Positions 18,137-26,401 of a DNA stretch of 64,000 bases are shown here, one piece after another. The position numbers and the translations under genes are program-made. Under the pieces are notes generated by a model. That model did no database searches, was not told the origin of the DNA, and saw only the letters and a list, made by a program, of their open reading frames with translations. Numbering within the stretch: the first letter of the stretch is position 1; each line of letters begins with the position of its first letter. The DNA is from Planctomycetia bacterium (lineage in GTDB: Bacteria; Planctomycetota; Planctomycetia; Pirellulales; JACPPG01). Where the stretch lies: NCBI GenBank assembly GCA_016191115.1, contig JACPPG010000058.1:1-64000 (forward strand), read 5' to 3'.

Positions 18137-19020
18137 GATCCGGTCCTCGGCTGCCACAGGTTGGCGCACAGTTCTCGCCACAGCCCTTGCCGGTTCCAGT
18201 AGTATCTTCTTAGCAGGTGAGCGCAGATGGCGGCTTTTTCCGACATCGTAATGGGAGAGCGCAAGGCTGCCGAAAACTGACCCAGCGAGCATCGCCACAG
18301 CGGCCAAAATCCGCGCGACCTGGCTCCTGGGGACCGCAGCTCGATGATCTCCTCCTTGGTGCGGAATTTCGTGGCCGAACCGGGCGCCTCGCGGCGGTAG
18401 AACAAGACGTGCGGCACCTCGTGAAACTTCCCGTACAGCGCTAGCTCGGCGATCAGCACCAGATCGGCCGATGGGTAAGCCTGCTCCGGCTTCGTCCTGC
18501 GCAGCGTCTCCGCGCGGAAGAGCCCCGCATACACGTTATTGACGCCCAGGTGATCGACAACCTGCGCGAATCGTCGGCTGGGACGGACGTCGTCGATCGC
18601 GAAGGATTCGTCAAAAGGCCGAACCAGTTCCCCGTGGTCGTCGATCGCCACGGCCTTGCCAAAGCACAGCACCACGTCCGCCCGCTGGTCGAGGACCGCC
18701 TTGCACAATCGCAACAGATCGGGGTCGCACAAGTCGTTAGCGGATGCCCACTTAAAGTATTGCCCCCGGGCCTTGTCGAGGACCATGCGGAAGTTCTTCG
18801 GCGCGCCTATGTTGGCAGGCTGCCGGATGTAGCTGATGCGCGAGTCGCGTCGCGCGTAGTCGTGGGCGATGTCTTGCGTGCGATCGAGCGAGGCGTTGTC
18901 GGAAATGATCAACTCGAAATCGGCATACGTTTGCGCGAGGATGGAGTCGATCGCCTTGGCGAGGTATCGCTCGCCATTGTAGACCGGCATTCCGACGCTG
19001 ACCGTGGGGTTCGCTCGCAT
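18133..19020 (-). CDS. Glycosyltransferase family 2
   Basis: 295 residues. The GT-A start is VSVGMPVYNGERYLAKAIDS, followed by FELIISDNASLDRT and the WASANDLCDPDLL acidic region. Starting at 19020 puts the ATG in a TAATG overlap with the stop of the upstream EEP gene. It should transfer one sugar from a nucleotide donor during repeat-unit assembly; donor and linkage are not predictable. Confidence 0.88.
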   Translation of the reverse strand: MRANPTVSVGMPVYNGERYLAKAIDSILAQTYADFELIISDNASLDRTQDIAHDYARRDSRISYIRQPANIGAPKNFRMVLDKARGQYFKWASANDLCDPDLLRLCKAVLDQRADVVLCFGKAVAIDDHGELVRPFDESFAIDDVRPSRRFAQVVDHLGVNNVYAGLFRAETLRRTKPEQAYPSADLVLIAELALYGKFHEVPHVLFYRREAPGSATKFRTKEEIIELRSPGARSRGFWPLWRCSLGQFSAALRSPITMSEKAAICAHLLRRYYWNRQGLWRELCANLWQPRTGS

Positions 19021-20141
19021 TACCGCCCGTCGAGCACCAGTTCCGCGATCAGCGGACGGTGGTCGGACCCGATGTCCGATTCCACCTTGCAAGAGCGGCA
19101 TCCAAGCCCACGATTGAACAACACGTGATCGATCCGCGCGCCGTACGTCAGCCGCTTGCCTGAAACCTTCGTATAGCCGAACCCTAGCCCCATGCTGCTG
19201 AAGGCATTGGTGAAGGACGACCAGCACTTGCGATAGATGGTGCTGTCGACGGGCATGTTGAAGTCGCCGGCGACGATTGTCGGCAGGTCCGTCGACCCGA
19301 TCCAGGCGGCAAGCTCTTCCGATTCCCAGCGGCGATGCGTGGTCAGGGTGTCCAGCGTCCAGCGCCTGGCGGGATCGACGCCCGTCTGACGATCGAGCAC
19401 GGACTCTAGCCCTGCCCGGGGGCTTTGCAGATGGACGCAGCACACGGCAACCTTCCCCTGGGGCGTTTCGGCGACGCATGCGAGTCCGTTGACGGGCGGC
19501 CATGGATTCTCGGGATGGGTACACACGGAGTGCCGCCGGCCGACCAGCGGGTATCGGGATGCAACGACCAGATGCCGCTCCTGATGGACGTGCCAGCCGT
19601 CCGGCCAGACAATTCCGGCGTCGGGAGAGCATTCTTGAAGCACGACAACGTCCGGCCGAGCGCTCGCGACGAGCGCTGCGAGTGCCTCGCGCGCATTGAT
19701 TCCGTGCTCGACGTTGCACGTCAAAACCCGCAAAGTCGGCGCCTTCCGATCGCCCTGGTAAAAGCCGGGAACGCAGAATCCCATCACGGGGCCGAAAACG
19801 ACCAGCGTCGCGGCCGCTACGCCCCACAGCGCCCGACGGTTGCGCCACAGGGCAAGCGGCCCTAGCACGGCCAGCGGGAGCGCCGGCATCCACCGTGGCG
19901 CGTAGAGCATCACCGTGGCAATCCACCAGCGATCGCCGCCCGCGCGGAAGAGCGCCCATTCCAACAGCACGATGAGCAGATAGAGCCACGCCGCGATAGC
20001 GATCGCCGTGCGGCCGCGGACGCGTCGCGGCTCATCGCGCGGCGGCGCCAAGACGACCGACATAGCAGGCACGGGCGCTGGCCCCATCGGCGCGGGGGGC
20101 CTGCGCTGACGCGGTTTCGAGGAATTCATCGTGGTACGCAT
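19020..20141 (-). CDS. Endonuclease/exonuclease/phosphatase (EEP) superfamily membrane protein
   Basis: 373 residues. After a basic N-terminus come three hydrophobic segments (~46-65, ~77-97, ~105-125), then an EEP catalytic domain with LTCNVEHG, VVLQECSP, AGDFNMPVDS and DIGSDHRPLI, which carry the metal and catalytic residues. The enzyme domain would face outside the cytoplasm. EEP enzymes cleave phosphodiesters or phosphate esters. In this operon a lipid- or polymer-linked phosphate is more likely than DNA as substrate, but that is inference. Confidence 0.82.
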   Translation of the reverse strand: MRTTMNSSKPRQRRPPAPMGPAPVPAMSVVLAPPRDEPRRVRGRTAIAIAAWLYLLIVLLEWALFRAGGDRWWIATVMLYAPRWMPALPLAVLGPLALWRNRRALWGVAAATLVVFGPVMGFCVPGFYQGDRKAPTLRVLTCNVEHGINAREALAALVASARPDVVVLQECSPDAGIVWPDGWHVHQERHLVVASRYPLVGRRHSVCTHPENPWPPVNGLACVAETPQGKVAVCCVHLQSPRAGLESVLDRQTGVDPARRWTLDTLTTHRRWESEELAAWIGSTDLPTIVAGDFNMPVDSTIYRKCWSSFTNAFSSMGLGFGYTKVSGKRLTYGARIDHVLFNRGLGCRSCKVESDIGSDHRPLIAELVLDGR

Positions 20142-20161
20142 GATATTCGAGGCGCCATCGG

Positions 20162-22678
20162 CTATCGTCGCTTACGAACCGCGGAGTCGTCCACGAAGGC
20201 TAGAATCGCTTCGTCGAACAGCATGGGATCCGCAACGTGGGCCGTGCCCACGGGTTCCGTGCGGCTGCGCAGACCATCGATGACATCCAACTGTGTGTTG
20301 TGTTGAGTATTGAGGCGGACAGCAAAAGCGGCATCAGTGGCTGGCGTTTGTGCTCCGCCGGTCAAGGAATTGATCGCCGCGGAATTGATCGGGCCGTCAT
20401 TAAGGACACTACCCTGGATGTTGGTGGCGGGAAAAACCCTGGCCAACGGCGAGGGCGAATGAACTGCACGGGCGGCCGCGGTCTCGACGCCGCTCTCGAT
20501 CGGCATTGGCGCGAGGTCCTGCGATAGCATCGGCGCGGTAGTGGCGTCTACTCGTGGGGTCGGGTCGACCGATTCCGCCGCCTGACGCGGCAGGGAGGAG
20601 CTTGCGCTCGCTGCGCCGGCGCCGGCCCCAGACCCACCCCCCGCCGCCGGTTCGCTCGCGCCGGCCGGGCCTCCCGCTCCGCCGCCTGTGTGCAGATAGT
20701 TGATGGCTACGGCCTGAATCTCGGAAATGTCGACGAGGTTGCTTCCGTTGATATCGGCCCGCGGAAACGCCTCAAGGTAGTGCGCGGCGATGGCCTGAAT
20801 GTCCGAAACGTCGACGATATTGTCCTGATTGACGTCGGCCGACAGCACATTCAGCCGGAAGGAAAAGTCGCCTCCGGCCGATCCGTTGCCCGATGGGTAC
20901 GGCGTCGCGTAGTTGGTCCACTCGCCGTCAAGCTTCGTGCCGCCCAGACCCTTGGCAGCCGCCGGCGAACTGCCGTCGAGATACAGCGTGAGATTGTCGT
21001 TGACGATCGAGTTCGACAGCGTCCACACCGCTGTGCGCGTAGCGGAAGAGTAGCTGAACCCACTGAACGAGTAGGAAGGCACGTTGACGCCGGCAATCGT
21101 CAGGTCTCCCTGCTGCACGTCGACGTCTTCGCTGAACGTCAAGGCGATGCGGTTGATCGTATTGAACCAAATCGTCTTGACCTGATTAGCTCCGGCGGGA
21201 ACCTTGTAGCCGGCCTGCGTCCCCAGCGTCGTCGCGATGAGCGTCGTGTAGAACGCCGGCTTCCAGAGACTCGAATCGACGAGAACCTGCGCGACACGTG
21301 GGCCCTCGAGCGGACCGCTTTCATAGCGGGCGACGACAAAATCGAAGCTGCCATCCATGAACGTTGAGCCGGCCACTACGATCTTCCCGTCGGCCTGCAG
21401 GGTGAGGTCGTAGGCAAAGTCGTGGCTAGCGCCAATCGGCGTGGTCACCTTGCCGTCGCCGTCGAACGTGTTGTCCAAGCCGCCGCTTGTGGTGTAGCGC
21501 ACAAGGGCGAGGTCGTTGTCTTCGCCGACGATGCTCGAGCCCGCCACGACGATCTTGCCGTCGGCCTGCACGACGACGCTCTGCGCCAGGTCGTTGCCCG
21601 ATCCGATGGGCGTGACAACCTTGCCGTCGCCGTCGAACGTGCTGTCGAGACCGCCGCTTGTGTCGTAACGGACGACGGCCATGTCGTAGTTCACGACGCT
21701 TACGGTGGCGCTGGCCCCCGCCACGACAATCTTGCCGTCGGGCGCGAGAGCGAGGCCGAGGGCCACGTCGTCCAGGCTGCCCACGGGAGTGATGACCTTG
21801 CCTCCGCTGCCAAACATGGGGTCCGGGTTGCCGAACGTGTCGTAGCGGACGACCGCGAAGTCGTCGTCGGTGCCGTTCGCGCTGGAACCGGCCGCGACGA
21901 TCTTGCCGTCGGCTTGCACGACAACGCCGGCGGCCGTGTCGTTACCAGGCCCCAGTGGCGTTACGACCTTTCCCCCGCTACCGAACGTGGCATCCGGCGT
22001 GCCGTTTACGTTGTAGCGGACGAGGGCAAAATCCTTGTCGGCGCCATTGGAGCTGTAGCCGGCGACCACGATCTGGCCGTCGGCCTGCACCGTCAGTCCC
22101 CGCGCTTCGTCGTCGCCCGATCCCACGGGGGTGACGACCTTCCCGCCCGCGCCAAACGTCGCGTCGAGCGTGCCGTCGCTGTTGTAGCGGGCGAGTGCGA
22201 AATCGTAGTCGGTCCCGTTGAACGTGGAACCGGCCACGAGGATCTTGCCGCTGGGCCCGGCCTGCACGAATACGCTCCGCGCGGTGTCGTCGTTGCCGGC
22301 GAAGTCCGTGGTCAGCTTGCCGTCGCCGTCGAAGGTCGTGTCGAGGGTTCCGTCGGTGTTGTAACGGGTCAGGGCAAAGTCGATGTCGTTTCCGTCAAAC
22401 GTGTAGCCGGCGGCAACGATCTTGCCATCGGACTGCAGGGCGACGCTGCGGGCCTCGTCGGTGGACGCGCCAAACGGCGTGACGGCATACCCCGCGCCGG
22501 CCGCGAACGTCGAATCCAAACTACCCGCGGCGAGCAGGCAGCGATTCTCGAGCGGCTCGAAGTGCAACGTGCGACGGCCCGACCATGCACCTGACCTCGA
22601 ACCGCGGGGGCGGTCCGTCCGCCGGCTTCGGAGCACCGCCCGCTTGTAAGATCGTCTAAGCCGGGATTCGCTGTTCAA
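20162..22678 (-). CDS. Delta-60 repeat beta-propeller protein with dockerin-like repeats
   Basis: 838 residues. An LEPR-XLL-type N-terminus (FEPLENRCLLAA, ~40-51) is followed by about seven delta-60 repeats (~55-455) of the form DGKIVVAGSS...DFALVRY...GLDSTFDGDGKV, which fold as a propeller. A later domain precedes two dockerin-like calcium motifs (DVNQDNIVDVSDIQAIAAHY and ADINGSNLVDISEIQAVA, ~612-661), then a Gly/Ala/Ser-rich tail. No PEP-CTERM is present. Placement between EPS enzymes suggests a surface protein co-produced with the polysaccharide, perhaps held non-covalently; that is inference. Confidence 0.85.
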   Translation of the reverse strand: MNSESRLRRSYKRAVLRSRRTDRPRGSRSGAWSGRRTLHFEPLENRCLLAAGSLDSTFAAGAGYAVTPFGASTDEARSVALQSDGKIVAAGYTFDGNDIDFALTRYNTDGTLDTTFDGDGKLTTDFAGNDDTARSVFVQAGPSGKILVAGSTFNGTDYDFALARYNSDGTLDATFGAGGKVVTPVGSGDDEARGLTVQADGQIVVAGYSSNGADKDFALVRYNVNGTPDATFGSGGKVVTPLGPGNDTAAGVVVQADGKIVAAGSSANGTDDDFAVVRYDTFGNPDPMFGSGGKVITPVGSLDDVALGLALAPDGKIVVAGASATVSVVNYDMAVVRYDTSGGLDSTFDGDGKVVTPIGSGNDLAQSVVVQADGKIVVAGSSIVGEDNDLALVRYTTSGGLDNTFDGDGKVTTPIGASHDFAYDLTLQADGKIVVAGSTFMDGSFDFVVARYESGPLEGPRVAQVLVDSSLWKPAFYTTLIATTLGTQAGYKVPAGANQVKTIWFNTINRIALTFSEDVDVQQGDLTIAGVNVPSYSFSGFSYSSATRTAVWTLSNSIVNDNLTLYLDGSSPAAAKGLGGTKLDGEWTNYATPYPSGNGSAGGDFSFRLNVLSADVNQDNIVDVSDIQAIAAHYLEAFPRADINGSNLVDISEIQAVAINYLHTGGGAGGPAGASEPAAGGGSGAGAGAASASSSLPRQAAESVDPTPRVDATTAPMLSQDLAPMPIESGVETAAARAVHSPSPLARVFPATNIQGSVLNDGPINSAAINSLTGGAQTPATDAAFAVRLNTQHNTQLDVIDGLRSRTEPVGTAHVADPMLFDEAILAFVDDSAVRKRR

Positions 22679-22688
22679 AGTTGGCGCA

Positions 22689-23789
22689 TCAATCCTTCTG
22701 ATACACGGGCGTGCACCTGTTTAGCGGCACGTGAGCCGCCGTGCGCCTCGGAAAGAACAGCTCGTAGAGCATTCCGCATCCGGCGCCCACGTGAATGGTG
22801 GGAAATACCAAGGGAATCCACGCTAGCGCGCGTGGGCTGTCGCACTGCGCCATGGCCATGCCGCTCCCCGCCAACACGGCCACGGCGTACGTTCCGGCGA
22901 GGGCCAGGGTGATTGCCGGGCCGAAGGGCACCAGCCATCCAATGCCCGGCGCAGCCAACAGGGCCAGCACCAGCATGACCGGCAGGAAGGTCGACAGGGA
23001 GATCGTGTCGGGGTGCTTGCGGGCGAGACGAACCCGTCCTTTGCCGTACCGCGCCAACTGACGGAACAGCGCGCGCAGCGTGCCGCGCGGCACGTAGTTC
23101 AAGGCAATGTCGGGCGACAGAAAGCATCGCAGCCCCGCGCGATCGATCCGGTGGTTGAGCTCGACGTCCTCACATGCGTCGAACCGCTCGTCGAATACGC
23201 CGACTTTGTCGAACACTTCCCGCCGGTATGCCACGGCAACGCTATGCGCGGGAACGATGCCGCCGGTTTGCGAGTAGATGTAGGAATCGGGGTGGTGGCC
23301 GAGGGGGGAATTGCGGGCGGCGGCGATGGCGCGCTGCAGCGGCGTCGCGCCGGAAACGTCGAGCGGCTGCGGGCGACCGACGCAATCGGCGCCGCTGCGA
23401 GTGAAGGCATCGACAAGCTTCTTCAGATAGTTACGGTCCGTCAATTCGCAATGCCCATCGACGACGAGGATGAAGGCGCCATGTGACGCGGCGATCGCCA
23501 GATTGCGCGCGGCGCTCGACCACTGTTTGGGATTGTCGAGCAGACGAATCCGCGCGTGGTCCGCGGCGTACTGCCGCACGACGTGGACGGTCCGGTCCGT
23601 GGACTGACCGTCGACGACGAGAATCTCGCTCGCGTCTTCCGGGAATTCCTGGGCGAGAAGGGCGTCCAGGGTCCGGCCAATGAAACGCTCTTCATTCCGC
23701 ACCGGCACGATCACCGACACCAGCGGCCGGCGCGCTGGGTGGGCGGTTGGCGCGGCAGACTCCCCCAGTTGCGCGTTCCAGGTGCACAT
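22689..23789 (-). CDS. Glycosyltransferase family 2 with C-terminal membrane segments (ExoA-like)
   Basis: 366 residues. Motifs are LVSVIVPVRNEERFIGRTLD, ILVVDGQSTDRTV, the DGHCE acidic site, and FDERFDACEDVELNHRID (the ED-type catalytic region). Two or three C-terminal hydrophobic segments (~285-350) anchor it. The ATG at 23789 is chosen because a longer frame runs into the deacetylase gene; no strong ribosome site is visible. Similar ExoA-type enzymes add sugars to lipid-linked precursors at the inner membrane. Confidence 0.85.
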   Translation of the reverse strand: MCTWNAQLGESAAPTAHPARRPLVSVIVPVRNEERFIGRTLDALLAQEFPEDASEILVVDGQSTDRTVHVVRQYAADHARIRLLDNPKQWSSAARNLAIAASHGAFILVVDGHCELTDRNYLKKLVDAFTRSGADCVGRPQPLDVSGATPLQRAIAAARNSPLGHHPDSYIYSQTGGIVPAHSVAVAYRREVFDKVGVFDERFDACEDVELNHRIDRAGLRCFLSPDIALNYVPRGTLRALFRQLARYGKGRVRLARKHPDTISLSTFLPVMLVLALLAAPGIGWLVPFGPAITLALAGTYAVAVLAGSGMAMAQCDSPRALAWIPLVFPTIHVGAGCGMLYELFFPRRTAAHVPLNRCTPVYQKD

Positions 23790-23818
23790 ATCGCGACGGG
23801 CCGCTGGTCGCCCGCGGA

Positions 23819-24697
23819 CTAGACCGCGGTGGCCAGAGAGGAGGATGTGATGCCCTGCCTGGCGGCGGCCATGACGTCGCACATTCGGCCAAATGTGAAC
23901 ATCGACAACAGCCCGTCAAGCTTTCGTTCCGTGGAAGCGAGGTTCAGATAGTGCCGACATCGCGCCAACCGCGATCCGACGCGCAGTCGCGGTTGCCGAG
24001 GGTCGATCTCCCACGGGTGTACGTAGAAGACGAACGGACGTCGCAGGCGGTTGTTCACTGCCTTTAGCGCCCGTATGGTCAGCGCCAGCGGATAGAGGCG
24101 GAAGTACCCCCCGCCCGACACGGGGACGTTCATGCCGGCCACGCGGAGGACGCACGCGGGAAACTCCCACAGGTCGCCCGAGGGCGTTTCGATTTTGTGG
24201 ATGTCCGGTCGCGCGTCGGGGATACCATAGCGATCGTGATGGACCGGATAGATGCTCGAATCGCTGGTGAAGCCTTCTTCAACCAGAATGTCGAGCGCCC
24301 ACTGCGACGCCTTGGTGATCGAAAAGCTGGGCGCGCGATACGCCGTGACCCGTTCCCCGATGATTTGTTCGAGGCCATCGCGCGAGCGGACAAGGTCTTG
24401 GCGGAACTCGTCGGGCGCGAGCTCGTAAATGAGCCGATGCCAATAGCTGTGCGACCCGATCTCATGACCACTTGCGTGAAGGTCGCGCACCAATTGCGGG
24501 TAGCGTTCGGCGACCCAGCCAAGCACGAAGAAGGTGGCGGCGACACCGTGCTTGTCCAAAAGCCGCAGCAGCTTGTGCGTGTTGGCGACGACGCGGCTTT
24601 CGTATTCCGGCCACGATTCCCGGCGAATGTGGCGGTCAAACGCCGAGACTTGGAAGTAGTCCTCGACGTCGATCGAAAGCGCGTTGACGATGTCCAT
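23819..24697 (-). CDS. XrtA-system polysaccharide deacetylase (DUF3473 type)
   Basis: 292 residues. NALSIDVEDYFQVSAF is the hallmark N-terminus of the exosortase/PEP-CTERM-associated deacetylase family. Other NodB motifs are HEIGSHSYWHRLIY, TAYRAPSFSITK and FVFYVHPWEIDP. The C-terminal DUF3473 part follows. It would deacetylate the polymer or its lipid-linked precursor. The ATG at 24697 is preferred over 24733 since the conserved region begins at once. Confidence 0.92.
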   Translation of the reverse strand: MDIVNALSIDVEDYFQVSAFDRHIRRESWPEYESRVVANTHKLLRLLDKHGVAATFFVLGWVAERYPQLVRDLHASGHEIGSHSYWHRLIYELAPDEFRQDLVRSRDGLEQIIGERVTAYRAPSFSITKASQWALDILVEEGFTSDSSIYPVHHDRYGIPDARPDIHKIETPSGDLWEFPACVLRVAGMNVPVSGGGYFRLYPLALTIRALKAVNNRLRRPFVFYVHPWEIDPRQPRLRVGSRLARCRHYLNLASTERKLDGLLSMFTFGRMCDVMAAARQGITSSSLATAV

Positions 24698-24748
24698 GTT
24701 CGAGGCAGGCAAGCCCAGCGTGTTGCGATGCAACAGCGACAGGGGGTT

Positions 24749-25624
24749 TTATCGAGGTTTCGTCGGCGCGCCCACCTGGAACTTGGACGCGGAATGGTGG
24801 CCGTTGTGATGTGCGGAATGGCCGTTGGCACTGGCTTTGCCATGGACGACGGCCGTGGCGACGATGCTCGCGAGCGCCGTGTCGATTTGCGGGCCGGCGG
24901 GCGACGCGTCGTCGGTCGGTAGCTCCACGTTACGGCAAACGCCCAACGGACGACTGGTCAATGCCCCCTTAAGACCGAGAATCCGTAGGAAGGTCCAGCA
25001 TAGAATCCGCAAATCGAGGCCGGCGCTCGCGGTGCTGATGTACTCCTGGTCGAGCATGAGCTTCCGCCGGACGCTGTCGAAGTCGGTGTCGGGCGGCAGA
25101 TTGATCTGCGCCAGCCCCGTGATGCCGGGCCGCACGGCCAGGCGATCGAGGTAACCGGGGATTTCGCGGGCGAGGATCTGCGTAAACTCGGGTCTTTCCG
25201 GCCGCGGCCCAACGAGGGCCATCTCACCGCGCACGACGTTGATGAGTTGCGGGAACTCATCAAGGTGCAGGGAACGGATGAAGCGCCCCACGGTGGTCAT
25301 CCGCGGATCGTTGAACCTTGCCCAGATCGCCCCGGTGCCGACCTCCGCATCTTGTCGCATGGTCCGAATCTTGTACATCGTGAAGACCTTGCCGCGGAGG
25401 CCGACGCGCGCCTGGCGATAGATGCCCGGGCCGCGCGAGCCTAGGCGCACAATCACGATCAACAGAAGAATGAGCGGCGCTGCCGGCACAAACAAGAGCG
25501 CGGCGAAAAGACGATCCGCCACATGCTTCCAGCGGGCGTACCGACAGAGGACGAATCGCCCACCCGCGCGATGCGCGGCCTGCCTTTCTTCGGTTCCAAC
25601 TCGCTCATCTGTAACGATCGTCAT
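24749..25624 (-). CDS. Undecaprenyl-phosphate sugar-1-phosphate transferase (priming enzyme)
   Basis: 291 residues. One membrane hairpin (~40-65) precedes the bacterial sugar transferase domain: VGLRGKVFTMYKIRTMRQDAE, HLDEFPQLINVVRGEMALVG, PRPERPEF and VRPGITGLAQ. It lacks the four-helix N-terminal domain of WcaJ/WbaP, so it is the minimal catalytic form. It starts polymer synthesis by linking the first sugar phosphate to the lipid carrier. A GAGGAG site 7 bases upstream fixes the ATG at 25624. The His/Asn/Gly-rich tail (~265-285) is poorly conserved. Confidence 0.9.
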   Translation of the reverse strand: MTIVTDERVGTEERQAAHRAGGRFVLCRYARWKHVADRLFAALLFVPAAPLILLLIVIVRLGSRGPGIYRQARVGLRGKVFTMYKIRTMRQDAEVGTGAIWARFNDPRMTTVGRFIRSLHLDEFPQLINVVRGEMALVGPRPERPEFTQILAREIPGYLDRLAVRPGITGLAQINLPPDTDFDSVRRKLMLDQEYISTASAGLDLRILCWTFLRILGLKGALTSRPLGVCRNVELPTDDASPAGPQIDTALASIVATAVVHGKASANGHSAHHNGHHSASKFQVGAPTKPR

Positions 25625-25720
25625 CTGGTTTCTCCTCGTCTTGACTACACCGTGTGCTGCCAACGATCAATGCTGCCGTGCAAAGTCACGGGATGCGATG
25701 AGACAAATTCATGGGGTCGT

Positions 25721-26389
25721 TCAACGGGTCACAGGTGGGAAGAGGGTCGCGTCGAGGACCGGCAGCAGGCTCTCCAGGAACCTTTGGCAGGGATCGCTTG
25801 CCGAGGACTCTTCCTCCCCGGACAGACTTGCCGCCAGTTGCACTTTGTAGAGCAGTTGCGTGCCGCCGTACTCGAAACGTGGATCTTGAGAAGCGCGCCA
25901 CACGCCATCCGTGCCGCTCCAGGCGTACATGACCCGCAGCAGGCTGTGCTCCAAGTCGTTCGATTGGAATGTGACGCGCCAGAAGGATTCGTCCGGCTGC
26001 TCGCTCGCCCGGACGCGCACGGCGGTCCGGGAATCCTTGAGCGTATGATTGCGGCTGGCATGGCAGATCTCGGGCGTGTGCACGGCGGTCGGGCCCGGCG
26101 GGCCCACTAGCAACTCAACGCGCACGGCCTCTCCGGTCGTGCGGTTGACGTACACGCGCGAGAAGTTGCCGAAGCATTGCAGCATCCTCACGACTTCGTC
26201 GTCGAACGGCTCCGAGGATTGAAGCTGCCAGTCGCCAATGCGCTCGGGCACCGCCCCGATGCGCTCCCCCGCGGCGGCCAAGTCGACCGGCAACCCCCAG
26301 CGGTTGCCGAGGCGCCCCTGCACCCAACCGGTAAGCAAGGTCGCCGCGATGGCGATCGTCAATCCCAGCATGGTCAGGCTGTTTCGCAT
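25721..26389 (-). CDS. epsI: Exosortase-associated EpsI family protein
   Basis: 222 residues. One N-terminal membrane segment (~5-22) is followed by the EpsI domain: IPxRIGDWxxxxxExFDDE-type core (seen as VPERIGDWQLQSSEPFDDE) and GPTAVHTPEICHASRNHTL. EpsI proteins are encoded with or fused to exosortases and act with them outside the membrane, with an unclear molecular role. The gene lies 12 bases past the TPR gene and 96 bases before the priming transferase. Confidence 0.9.
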   Translation of the reverse strand: MRNSLTMLGLTIAIAATLLTGWVQGRLGNRWGLPVDLAAAGERIGAVPERIGDWQLQSSEPFDDEVVRMLQCFGNFSRVYVNRTTGEAVRVELLVGPPGPTAVHTPEICHASRNHTLKDSRTAVRVRASEQPDESFWRVTFQSNDLEHSLLRVMYAWSGTDGVWRASQDPRFEYGGTQLLYKVQLAASLSGEEESSASDPCQRFLESLLPVLDATLFPPVTR

Positions 26390-26401
26390 GAGAGTCTCGC
26401 T

